NCBI GenBank assembly: GCA_018646605.1
Contig: JABGUL010000021.1
Coordinates: 1-33,553 of the forward strand
Source: Flavobacteriaceae bacterium
GTDB lineage: Bacteria; Bacteroidota; Bacteroidia; Flavobacteriales; Flavobacteriaceae
Length of the DNA stretch: 33,553 bases
Direction: 5' to 3'
Positions 27,101-33,553 of this stretch are shown piece by piece. The stretch's first letter is position 1; each line of letters opens with the position of its first letter. The notes under the pieces are model-generated. The model had not been told where the DNA came from and searched no databases. It saw only the letters and a list, made by a program, of their open reading frames with translations. The position numbers and the translations under genes were made by a program.

Positions 27101-30100
27101 CATATCAATATGTGGGAATTACAAAGAAATGTTCTTAGAGCTAGACCAAATTGGTGTAATTGGGTAAACCGCGATAAGTTTCCGGATAATGCAGATGAAT
27201 GGCAAGATATGGATCATGATGATATTGGAGACAATGAAGATACTGATGATGATAATGACGGACTAAGTGATATTAAAGAGGCTTCTTTAGGAACAAATCC
27301 CTACTATTGGGATTCTGATGGAGACTGGAGAGGAGATGATTGGGATAAACTCCCATTAGATCCTACAGCATTTGAGGATACAGATGGGGATGGAATCCCG
27401 GATTTCACAATTGTAGACACAAATGGAGATGGATTTTACGATCCTGATTTATGGGGAGGACCAGATGCTACAACTGAAGTTGATACAGATTTAGATGGGG
27501 ATGGAATTTCAAACATAGACGAGGACAATAATAATACAGATAAATATCAACCAGATTCTGATTGGGATGGATATGACGATGATATTGATGTATTCCCAAG
27601 GTGGCATGAAGAATGGTTTGACACAGATTCTGATGGAATTGGAAATAATAGAGACTTAGATGATGATGGAGATGGATACAGCGATCTGGATGAAATTGAA
27701 AATGAAACGGATCCCCTTGATGCCTCTAGTAAGCCTGCAAATGATCAAGACCAAGATTTTCTTTCTGATCTTTATGAAGAAAAGTTAGGAACTTCCTCAA
27801 TTAATCAAGATTCGGATGGTGACTCCTACCTTGATGGTATGGATGCCTTTCCGTTAAATGATAAAGAGTGGTTGGATTCTGATGCTGATGGTGTTGGGAA
27901 CAATGAAGATGACAATGATGATAATGATCAGCTAAACGATTTTGTAGAAATTCTCGGGAATTCTCTCAATCTTTGGAATTTAGACCCATTAATTCAAGAA
28001 AATTGGGATGAATTCCCACAAGATACAGATAACGATGGATTGCCTGATCAACTGGAAATTCATATTCAAAATTCATTTGAATCTACTTACAACTCTGCAG
28101 ATGATAATGGAAAGAGAGAGCTTTACAGGGCAGTTAAAGGTATATGGGCCCCCAGACATTGGCAGGGTAAAGTCTTAGATTTAGACATTGATAACAATAG
28201 TATTGATGATCATTTAGATATCATAGATTTTGATGATATCGATGAGGATGGAATTCCTAATATAGAAGATAGAGATTCTGATGGTGATGGAGCAGATGAT
28301 GGGTGGGATCAAGCGATTTATGACAGAAGAGGAAATTCTGATTTAGATTTAGACTTTCTGGCAGATTGGGCTGATAATGATAACGATGGTGATGGAATAT
28401 TAAATGGGTGGGAACGCTTGTATGGTACTGATAGTATGAAAGCTGATACTGATGAAGATGACGTTTCAGACAAATATGATTACATGGGTTATGAGCCAAG
28501 GATTCAATCGAAAAGTCAATTTACATCCTCATTATTTCCATTAAATCAAATAGGTACAGCAACAAATTGGGAAAAAATAAATACTTGGAATTATGGTCAA
28601 GCAGGCGCTTCTTATGCAGCGATAAATTCAGACGATGAGCTTTATGTTTGGGGGGTTAATTATGGTGCACTTCCTGTTCACGATGATAAATCATTAGATG
28701 CATGGCAAAATGGTGAAGAATATGGTTTTGTAATCTCCAGCCCCACAAAAGTAAGATCAAATGAAAAGTGGAAAGATATTTCTTTGGGCTTCAAATTTGG
28801 TATTGGTTATGATACTGAAGGAACATTTTATAGTTGGGGGAGAAACTTGAGTAGTCAACTTGGAAACGGAAAACCAACTACTTATGAAACTTTTTCTACA
28901 CCTAAAATTTATTTAGGCGAAATCACACAAATTTCAGCGGGAGATCAGCAAGTTGGAATAATAAACAAAGATGGAAAACTCCGAATGATTGGTTCTAATG
29001 ATCAGGGTCAACTGGGCACGGGCGCTTCTAATGATAATACTCCACAAGAATTAGATTGGGATGATATAGAAGGAGATATTAAACAAGTAAAAGTTACTGA
29101 AACGGAAACTCAAATTATTACAAACCAAAATGCAATTTGGGCGTATGGCGATAATTTATATGCTCAATTGGGAAGAGGAACACGAGACACTAAAGCTGAA
29201 AATTATGAAGCTAAGAAAATTGAGGTAGAAGGATGGACAGAGGTTTACGCGATTACTGAACATGTATATGCATTCAAGGCGGATGGTACTTTGTGGGCGT
29301 GGGGTAAAAATAAAAATTTTGATTTAGGTCTTGGTTTTAAAAGTGAATATGTGTCAACCCCAACTCAAGTACAAGGAGTCAATAAAAGTGATATGAAAGA
29401 CTTCTCTCCGTTGAACGGAGGATTTGTTTATATCAAAAACAACGGTGAGTTGTGGGGTGCTGGAGCAAACTTCTATACAGGATCCTGGTTTCCTTTGAGT
29501 TCGCCAAGAAAAATTGGACGTTATTCAGATTGGTCTCGTTTTCACGATTTCATGAATAGTGAACTTAACATATTAATTGAAAAAACAGACGGTTCTATAT
29601 GGGGGGCAGGAGCGAACTGGAACAAAGTATTAACTCAGAATCCTTGTCCAGAGCCAAAAAATCAAATTGAAAAGATAACATTAACCCATCCAAGACAACT
29701 TCAAAAAACTAAAATTGAAATCAGCCCCATTACAGGATCAGCAACAATCACCTTTAAGGTAAATGGAACAAATCTGACTGCAGCATCTGTTTCAAATACA
29801 ACAGATTTGCTCTCTAAAATAAGTCTATTGTTCGATGCCGATACCATCCTAACAAATAATTTTACGTTTACAGCAACTCCAACAGCAAATACAACTTCAA
29901 CATTAGAATTTGTGTCCAAGCTATATAAGGAGAATACTTTTTCATATTCAATCAGTCAAAAATCAGATAATTTCTCTACTTCCATACTAATTACTGATGT
30001 CATAGAAAACATTTCTGGAACAACAACGTATACTGTTAACCTAAGTGGAGCAAGAATCGAGGCTTCCGCTGATAATATAACAGATGCTGTAGCTAATTTA

Positions 30101-32452
30101 AAAACAGCCCTGGAGTCAAGTGAAAAAATTGAAACGTCACACTATAGCTTTACGGTTACAAACACAACTTCAATATTAGTTGAAAATATAAGATCTGATA
30201 GTTTCTTTATCACCACAGAAATTATAAATTCAGTCAATGCTGCAAGTACAATTTCAAATACTACAAATCAGGAAAGATTAATAGTTGATTGTAATCCTGG
30301 TTTTGTAAATAACTTAGTAGAGATATTTGAGGCTGGGAATGACTGGGATCAAATATCAATGGGACTTAAGCATGTTATCGGTTTAACAGATTCTGGAGCT
30401 TTATATAGTTGGGGTGCAAATGAACAAAATCAGCTGGGCCTTGGCACTAATGTAGGTAAATGGGAGGTAAAATCTGAGCCCGTTGCTTTAGCCCCTGTAG
30501 TTACAAATTCAGTAACTAAAACTTTTGTGAGTGTTGATGCTTCGGCTGAGGTTAGTTTTGCGATTGCAAGCGATAAGTCAATGTATGCTTGGGGAGATAA
30601 CGATCTAGGAACTTTAGCCGTTGGAGATTACTCAGATAAAAATATTCCAACTCTAGTGAAAGGTGAGATTAATTGGAAAGCAAACCTTGGAGGGTATAGA
30701 TTTCAAGTAGCCTTAGATGAAGATGATACACCTTATGGATGGGGCTACAGAAAGTTTGGTCAACTTGGTGCGCTAGGAAAAGTGAAAGGAGATGATATCG
30801 TCTGGGATACCGACCTTAGTGAATCGAAAGGTATTGTTCAAACTTTAAATGGAGAGGAATATATAATCGCTACGGAAGAACTGGTGAATTATTTAGATAC
30901 TGTATTAAATTTTGAATATTCAGGCGGAACTACCAAAAAAGAGACGGTACAAACCCCATCGACGACTACCTCTAAATATTTACCAAATACTTTAGATGTT
31001 CCAAGTACAAGAAAAATGAATGTTGGTAAGTGGAAGGTTAAAAAGAAGAAGTCTGGTTTTTCTGGAAAATCTGCGATTGAACCAGGGGATGATAGTTCTC
31101 TTAAAACAGCAGATACCCCGTATACTTTTGATATAGTGGATGTAAACGAAAAACCCACCAAAATTGAATTGACAGATATAAGTTCAAAAATCAGTTCTAA
31201 AGGGGAACAATTTATCTCAAATATTTCAGTTACAGATCCAGATGAAGATGACATAATTACGGTTACTATTCCTTCCAATTCTCCTAACGCCAGTAAGTTT
31301 GAAGTAAAAAACCAAAAATTATATTTCAACACCTCTACTAGTAAAGCAAATGTTCCTTATCAGGTAATTATTAGAGCTACGGATTGGGAAGGATTAATTT
31401 TTGAGCAACAGTTTGAGGTCCTAGTAGATGAGGATGGACTATTGTCTGTAGAAGAAGTTGTTTCAGAATCTTCAGGTAGTGGTTCGTATTATGATCCACG
31501 TTTTATAGATTCAGATGGAGATGGTTTTGTAGATGCTATTGAAATGACTATTGGAACAGATCAATTTGATTTCAGAAGTTTCCCAACAGATATTGACAAG
31601 GATGGAATTTTAGATTTCTATGATGGTGACATAGACAATGATGGCTATCTTAATGATGTTGATCAATATCCAACAGATCCAAATGAATGGATTGATGCCG
31701 ACGGTGATGGAATTCCTGACAATCTTGATAATGATGATGATAATGATGGTGTAGCTGATATCGAAGCGAATTGGAGAGAGGGTTATCTGACTCAAGATTT
31801 ATTTCCAAATGATCCTAATGAGTCTTCAGATTTTGATCGAGATGGAATTGGTGATAATGGAGATACAGACGATGATAATGATGGTGTTGAAGATAGTTTA
31901 GATGCTTTCCCTTATAATCCATATGAATGGGCAGATACAGATAATGACTCAATAGGAGATAATGCTGATGAAGATATTGATAATGACGGATATTCAAATT
32001 TTGATGAAATAGCAATTGGAACAGATCCATTTAATGCATCAGATTTTCCAGCAGATCAAGATTCTGATTTTGTTCCAGATGCTTTAGATTCAGATATTGA
32101 TGGCGATGGAATTTCAAACGCTTTTGATAATGCCCCTGAATTTTATAATCCAGGACAAGAATTCATTGAAGATGAAAATCATTTTGATTTAATTCTCCCA
32201 GATTTCTTTTCACCAAATGGAGATGGTGTAAATGATGCATGGGTAATCGGAGAACTTCAGCGTTACCAAAACAATCAAGTTTGGGTCTATGATGCGGCAG
32301 GAAATTTAGTTTTTAGTCAAAAACAGTATTTGAATGATTGGCTAGGAACTAATAATGGAATACCCTTACCAAAGGCAAGTTATCTATATATGATAGATGC
32401 AGATGGTGACGGTACAATTGATTATCAAGGATGGGTATTTATAACACGATAA
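21182..32452 (+). CDS. Giant T9SS type B secreted protein with TSP3-like, RCC1-like and cadherin-like domains
   Basis: A 3756-residue surface or secreted protein. The start is TTG at 21182: an in-frame stop lies three codons upstream and no ATG precedes the signal peptide (residues 1-22, ending VGAQ). Order: fibronectin III-like (about 30-125); four RCC1-type blades (about 177-456) with a small calcium-repeat patch inside; a long array of DxDGDGxxD thrombospondin-3-like repeats (about 469-2430) broken by variable inserts; seven RCC1 blades (about 2480-2812); two tandem insert modules (about 2824-3035); three more RCC1 blades (about 3065-3190); a basic KWKVKKKKS stretch; cadherin-like domain (about 3304-3420); second TSP3-like array (about 3438-3656); type B C-terminal sorting domain from LPDFFSPNGDGVNDAW (about 3670) to the end. 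The repeats should bind Ca2+. Adhesion is a plausible but unproven role. It is followed 4 bp later by a PorP/SprF-like gene. Confidence 0.95.
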   Translation: MRNLKYLLTIIIIFCCSIVGAQEIILKSDFKNTQIRSQRVELAVAINPSESFTGDLKIAFGTSSSSLTTHLVTSISDQDDFTEFENNTRIYVFEQENLTANTTYYYKWRLETTSAGTVEEEIKTITTPSGFSVLPYQNFEIPEAGLIPGDTIGFIQYEDSDGTWAKVQTYYKTTLGLKADGSLWSWGRNAKKLVVNPASQSEVVYEPIRISMPPDPGNIDQDGDGYWDLDEQLNSQSDPNDADSKPIDSDNDRFSDAFEIFLGNDPNNENITWEEDQNIFAFFLENFSNPNDQLLFHDFAVSRTAVLAIEKTTRKLYFWGVGMGNVNLDTREYDLDTDDSEGSLPPFNFAIADMATGYESIFEFPMVIDENHLWDKIATSNDYITPAFPNLQNLGELYDTAAAGLTVSGTLFIWGIVDGLVLPNLIQVGEANAWKDVKVGDAIIALKKDGTLWEVGMDIPETASLSSLDKDNDGVSDALDAFEWDPNFQYDNDDDGLPNKREGQLGTDKNNPDSDGDGVMDAEDQLPLNPNYSKDNDFDGLPDELDPNDDNWDSDGDGAGDGWDADPSDPTKRWDCDGDGVDDETEWQMGADPCVLDTDGDGVDDKDDKYPRTWYYQYDSDGDGLPNALELINETDPNNSDSDGDGFLDAIAVDKFNTFRQAAQDLDCSEGWERCDQWQYFWRFWDIKYDCDGNGWVSWEEWEGTSPACQTMAPRDDFPSNALYTLDTDRDGDADEIDEDDDNDGYTDDVELNAAVNTDPKDWESRPLDSDGDQLPDGLEISLGTDPFNWDSDYDGAGDGWDAWPLDPKISWDDDKDKLENWIETNFYGTDPQDSDSDDDGVDDFTDAFPINADWTLDTDGDGLSDTYEDANGLDKNTKDSDEDGYYDAPCDRDKMIRYTDEYGNSWYDRNWRECDGNWERVDTDGDGIFNEDDDDDDNDGILDGSDSDWYNNWEFTATTWLEDKFPTNPNESSDYDNDGIGDNEDTDDDNDGYLDVNDDFPNDPSEWLNTDKPTQANGGLTDNDNDGIFGEDYGNDGWIDELGDHRKFDFIGNNKDPDDDGDLFLDVDEIYNGTDPLNRDDYPGSGYGDSDKDGLSNAYEIAQGTDPKNWDTDGDGVSDGWIHPHICGTWNSNDYKVFIEIPNATATVNPDTYYIELNGNNQNWSGVTRISYTVSTSINGTQLLNHFATELNKIGQITYDSDKIATYTATVSGNLLVITQGEQGRKFHFNAFNTVIGENNTIFLDKHDYDSHGWKSDLYVLPATTSNNINQMCETHTFRYGLGGGKQGDNADFDLLRDVFPNNPNEFWDTDGDGIGDKSDTDIDGDGILNSVDPMPFNSTQSLDTDGDGILDNIDPDDDNDWRRDLDEVFNGTDPLDSNSKPNADADNDGLSDSYEVEIGSLPNDWDSDNDGISDGPLRRAIDNSQNWNIRIDIPKADFSTIVGDKYYISINGNNQNYDDRLLVTFDGQTSKTGTELLNYFKTELNNVGSFLYNNDTEETFTASVSGTRLTIAGNDTSKSAHVEAFFVIPGADSKLVLVNHGWRHYWWKSDILQQKDENACCGSDRFDGIGDGGHLFLMDAFPNNPNEFWDTDGDGIGDNTDTDIDGDGYLNSNDGVPFDARDHLDTDNDGIGDSLDDNKDGDNFLDFDDPNPLVFTPSDGGADADSDGFSDSYEINVLLTNPNNWDSDGDKVSDGWQYPSFKNNNFTWTSTTTWQDDFFRERYDDTQNGTNSYWFNYGRTSGIGEGALFIDKFPNDASEYWDTDGDGTGDNEDEDDDNDGLTDVYETTVKRNGWDWTKSDPFKKDTDGDGVDDGEDAIPWYDRETSDLDGDFEGDNEDYDDDGDGLGDAEEKTLGLNPKKADSDGDGWFDGDCIPGAVLFDANGNWRHEISFTGSSTLTNEKYEFRIWFNQSGTERIISYVTTENLSPTQLVSQLVQVFNQNDFTPDGDPMTATASGSILILTGQREWREHHINMWELQRNVLRARPNWCNWVNRDKFPDNADEWQDMDHDDIGDNEDTDDDNDGLSDIKEASLGTNPYYWDSDGDWRGDDWDKLPLDPTAFEDTDGDGIPDFTIVDTNGDGFYDPDLWGGPDATTEVDTDLDGDGISNIDEDNNNTDKYQPDSDWDGYDDDIDVFPRWHEEWFDTDSDGIGNNRDLDDDGDGYSDLDEIENETDPLDASSKPANDQDQDFLSDLYEEKLGTSSINQDSDGDSYLDGMDAFPLNDKEWLDSDADGVGNNEDDNDDNDQLNDFVEILGNSLNLWNLDPLIQENWDEFPQDTDNDGLPDQLEIHIQNSFESTYNSADDNGKRELYRAVKGIWAPRHWQGKVLDLDIDNNSIDDHLDIIDFDDIDEDGIPNIEDRDSDGDGADDGWDQAIYDRRGNSDLDLDFLADWADNDNDGDGILNGWERLYGTDSMKADTDEDDVSDKYDYMGYEPRIQSKSQFTSSLFPLNQIGTATNWEKINTWNYGQAGASYAAINSDDELYVWGVNYGALPVHDDKSLDAWQNGEEYGFVISSPTKVRSNEKWKDISLGFKFGIGYDTEGTFYSWGRNLSSQLGNGKPTTYETFSTPKIYLGEITQISAGDQQVGIINKDGKLRMIGSNDQGQLGTGASNDNTPQELDWDDIEGDIKQVKVTETETQIITNQNAIWAYGDNLYAQLGRGTRDTKAENYEAKKIEVEGWTEVYAITEHVYAFKADGTLWAWGKNKNFDLGLGFKSEYVSTPTQVQGVNKSDMKDFSPLNGGFVYIKNNGELWGAGANFYTGSWFPLSSPRKIGRYSDWSRFHDFMNSELNILIEKTDGSIWGAGANWNKVLTQNPCPEPKNQIEKITLTHPRQLQKTKIEISPITGSATITFKVNGTNLTAASVSNTTDLLSKISLLFDADTILTNNFTFTATPTANTTSTLEFVSKLYKENTFSYSISQKSDNFSTSILITDVIENISGTTTYTVNLSGARIEASADNITDAVANLKTALESSEKIETSHYSFTVTNTTSILVENIRSDSFFITTEIINSVNAASTISNTTNQERLIVDCNPGFVNNLVEIFEAGNDWDQISMGLKHVIGLTDSGALYSWGANEQNQLGLGTNVGKWEVKSEPVALAPVVTNSVTKTFVSVDASAEVSFAIASDKSMYAWGDNDLGTLAVGDYSDKNIPTLVKGEINWKANLGGYRFQVALDEDDTPYGWGYRKFGQLGALGKVKGDDIVWDTDLSESKGIVQTLNGEEYIIATEELVNYLDTVLNFEYSGGTTKKETVQTPSTTTSKYLPNTLDVPSTRKMNVGKWKVKKKKSGFSGKSAIEPGDDSSLKTADTPYTFDIVDVNEKPTKIELTDISSKISSKGEQFISNISVTDPDEDDIITVTIPSNSPNASKFEVKNQKLYFNTSTSKANVPYQVIIRATDWEGLIFEQQFEVLVDEDGLLSVEEVVSESSGSGSYYDPRFIDSDGDGFVDAIEMTIGTDQFDFRSFPTDIDKDGILDFYDGDIDNDGYLNDVDQYPTDPNEWIDADGDGIPDNLDNDDDNDGVADIEANWREGYLTQDLFPNDPNESSDFDRDGIGDNGDTDDDNDGVEDSLDAFPYNPYEWADTDNDSIGDNADEDIDNDGYSNFDEIAIGTDPFNASDFPADQDSDFVPDALDSDIDGDGISNAFDNAPEFYNPGQEFIEDENHFDLILPDFFSPNGDGVNDAWVIGELQRYQNNQVWVYDAAGNLVFSQKQYLNDWLGTNNGIPLPKASYLYMIDADGDGTIDYQGWVFITR
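22586..28475 (+). repeat. Main thrombospondin-3-like calcium-repeat coding array
   Basis: Coding repeat DNA in which short units encoding DxDGDGxxD plus GTDPxNxDSDGDG recur, giving many GATGGAGATGG-like words. A longer unit also recurs: FPNNPNE[FYW]WDTDGDGIGD followed by DxDxDGDG. It is interrupted at about 23130-23330, 23842-23950, 24541-25080, 25431-25925, 26271-26440 and 26805-27180 by non-repeat inserts. Confidence 0.85.
28590..30780 (+). repeat. RCC1-type propeller blade coding repeats
   Basis: Ten degenerate repeats of the form hhhh-x-DGxLWxWGxNxxGQLG, for example AFKADGTLWAWGKNKNFDLG and GLTDSGALYSWGANEQNQLG. Seven fall in 28600-29620 and three in 30370-30780, separated by two insert modules at 29650-30290. 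Four similar repeats lie near the N-terminus (21712-22550). Confidence 0.8.
31495..32150 (+). repeat. Second thrombospondin-3-like calcium-repeat array
   Basis: A shorter array before the sorting domain encodes units such as DSDGDGFVDAIEMTIGTD and DADGDGIPDNLDNDDDNDG. It contains the same FPNDPNE and AFPYNPYEW linkers as the main array, but no large inserts. Confidence 0.8.
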
Positions 32453-32456
32453 TTTT

Positions 32457-33371
32457 TTGAGAACAGGTCACTTCATATTTATTCTACTTTTACCTTTGTT
32501 TTTATTTTCACAACAAGAACCTTTTCTAACAAGCTTTAGGTATCAAATGAGTTTAATCAACCCAGCATATGCAGGGGCTGAAGCAAAAAACATATTTGCT
32601 ATTACATCCAGAAACCAATGGGCAACATTAGAAAACTCTCCAAAAGCACAAGTCATGACCTTTTCATCACAGAGAAAAAATAATGTTGGCTTGGGTGTTT
32701 CAATTAGTTCTAATAAGTATTTTGTTGAAAAAAACACCACTACTTATATTGATTTTTCATACCGATTAACGTTCAATCAAAGCACAAATTTATTTCTAGG
32801 ATTAAAGGGAGGTGCGGCTTTTTATAAAGCTAACCTTTTAGGACTTTCGAATAACAGCGGCTCGACTATTGATCCTGCACAAGGCTTGTTTTCAAGGGTT
32901 AACCCTAATTTAGGAATTGGTATTCTTTTGCAGTCTGAGTCATTTTGGGCTTCTTTTTCAGTCCCTAGGCTTTTTAAGACTACTAATTCTATCGATTTTT
33001 CAGAAACAGCTACAGATTTTGTACATACCTATTTTGCTGGCGGAGGAATATTCAAAATAAATGAAAACTTTAGTTTAAAACCTAGTTTTTTACTCAGAAA
33101 AGTAGACGATCAGCCGCTTACTTCAGAGTTTCTTGGGATGGTAAGTTTTGGGAATTTCTTTGAAATTGGTGCATCCTATAGAACTACTAATTCAATGGGC
33201 TTGATTAGTTTTGTGAAAATTAAGAACTATATAGATATTGGATATGCTTATGAATCTCCAGTTCAATCCGCTTTGACTAATCTAAGTATTAAAACACATG
33301 AAATCATCCTTCGTTTTAAGCTAGATGGCAATACAAGCGAAGACTCTAAGGAAGTCCCTACAGAAGAGTAG
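32457..33371 (+). CDS. PorP/SprF-like T9SS outer-membrane protein
   Basis: A 304-residue protein. Start TTG at 32457 is required to include the signal peptide (about residues 1-18, LLLPLFLFSQQ). The pattern QMSLINPAYAGAE near the mature N-terminus, then alternating beta strands rich in aromatic and Gly residues, is characteristic of the PorP/SprF family. In Flavobacterium johnsoniae SprF is needed for secretion of the gliding adhesin SprB, and PorP-like genes often follow type B CTD cargo genes. This one begins 4 bp after the giant gene, so it is very likely its dedicated partner (inference). It ends in a charged tail (DGNTSEDSKEVPTEE). Confidence 0.9.
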   Translation: MRTGHFIFILLLPLFLFSQQEPFLTSFRYQMSLINPAYAGAEAKNIFAITSRNQWATLENSPKAQVMTFSSQRKNNVGLGVSISSNKYFVEKNTTTYIDFSYRLTFNQSTNLFLGLKGGAAFYKANLLGLSNNSGSTIDPAQGLFSRVNPNLGIGILLQSESFWASFSVPRLFKTTNSIDFSETATDFVHTYFAGGGIFKINENFSLKPSFLLRKVDDQPLTSEFLGMVSFGNFFEIGASYRTTNSMGLISFVKIKNYIDIGYAYESPVQSALTNLSIKTHEIILRFKLDGNTSEDSKEVPTEE

Positions 33372-33379
33372 TAATAAAA

Positions 33380-33553
33380 TTATTTATTTGGAGGTACAGG
33401 GCTATCTATTTTGCAATCACATTTTTCTCTTTTCATTTGAATTGCTCTGCTTAATGGAACTTTGAATAATTTTCCATTTACACTATTACATGTTTCTCTC
33501 AATTCCTGACAAGGAAAAAGGTAATAACATTTTTGTCCAGGTTTATTACATAA
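33380..33553 (-). CDS. Cys-rich protein, C-terminal fragment cut by the window edge
   Basis: The minus strand is open from the right edge to a TAA at 33380-33382, giving 57 residues. It is rich in Cys (CNKPGQKCYYLFPCQEL, ETC, CDC), suggesting disulfides or metal binding. It is convergent with the PorP-like gene (8 bp gap) and the tidy gap supports a real gene. I do not recognise a family, and the start is outside the window. Confidence 0.55.
   Translation of the reverse strand, partial: LCNKPGQKCYYLFPCQELRETCNSVNGKLFKVPLSRAIQMKREKCDCKIDSPVPPNK

Noticed and set aside
22586-28475. Regular short DNA repeats that could suggest a CRISPR array or non-coding satellite
   Set aside because: The repeats stay in one reading frame, encode DxDGDG calcium motifs, and are not separated by unique spacers of constant length.
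22372-32030. Numerous His/Tyr/Ile-rich frames of 60-147 codons on the minus strand and in other plus frames
   Set aside because: They are by-products of GATGAT-type repeats in the giant gene, where antisense GAT gives ATC and shifted frames give CAT.

Overview
The window looks like chromosomal DNA of a low-GC, pigmented member of the Flavobacteriaceae (Bacteroidota), probably marine. Evidence: AT-rich sequence, Bacteroidota-type promoters (TTTG then TAnnTTTG), genes of the monocyclic carotenoid (myxol/saproxanthin) pathway, a DNA polymerase III alpha subunit carrying an N-terminal exonuclease, and a giant secreted protein with a type IX secretion (T9SS) type B sorting domain followed by a PorP/SprF-like partner. 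No insertion sequence, prophage or CRISPR array was seen.

Layout. (1) 1-6.1 kb is a carotenoid region. crtI (phytoene desaturase, cut by the left edge) lies on the minus strand, downstream of a ThuA-like exported protein and a voltage-gated K+ channel. A divergent plus-strand operon holds a CrtA-related carotenoid 2-hydroxylase, a CrtD-like 3,4-desaturase and a CruF-like 1',2'-hydratase, which together would modify the acyclic end of a monocyclic carotene. The 315 bp divergent intergenic region holds inverted repeats and a terminator-like hairpin that has no gene upstream of it. (2) 6.1-9.4 kb has small accessory genes: a lipoprotein, a DUF2383-like four-helix protein, an atypical SDR/epimerase, a CBS-pair protein and an HDAC-family deacetylase. 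(3) 9.4-20.8 kb is housekeeping: metG, a YraN-family protein, an uncharacterised protein with a possible ACT-like C-terminus, mfd, dnaE and trxA. (4) tRNA-Asp(GTC) with its own promoter and a terminator follows. (5) 21.2-33.4 kb holds a 3756-residue secreted protein (Asp-rich thrombospondin-type-3-like repeats, RCC1-type propeller blades, repeated insert modules, cadherin-like domain, type B CTD) and a translationally close PorP/SprF-like gene. A Cys-rich convergent gene is cut by the right edge.

Most notable points: the architecture of the giant protein (RCC1 blades split 4 + 7 + 3 around calcium-repeat arrays, with variable inserts at one fixed phase of the repeat); mfd having no ATG, GTG or TTG start that preserves its conserved N-terminus; a candidate small RNA or attenuator upstream of the carotenoid operon; TTG starts on both genes of the secreted-protein/PorP pair; and a perfect palindrome between mfd and dnaE.
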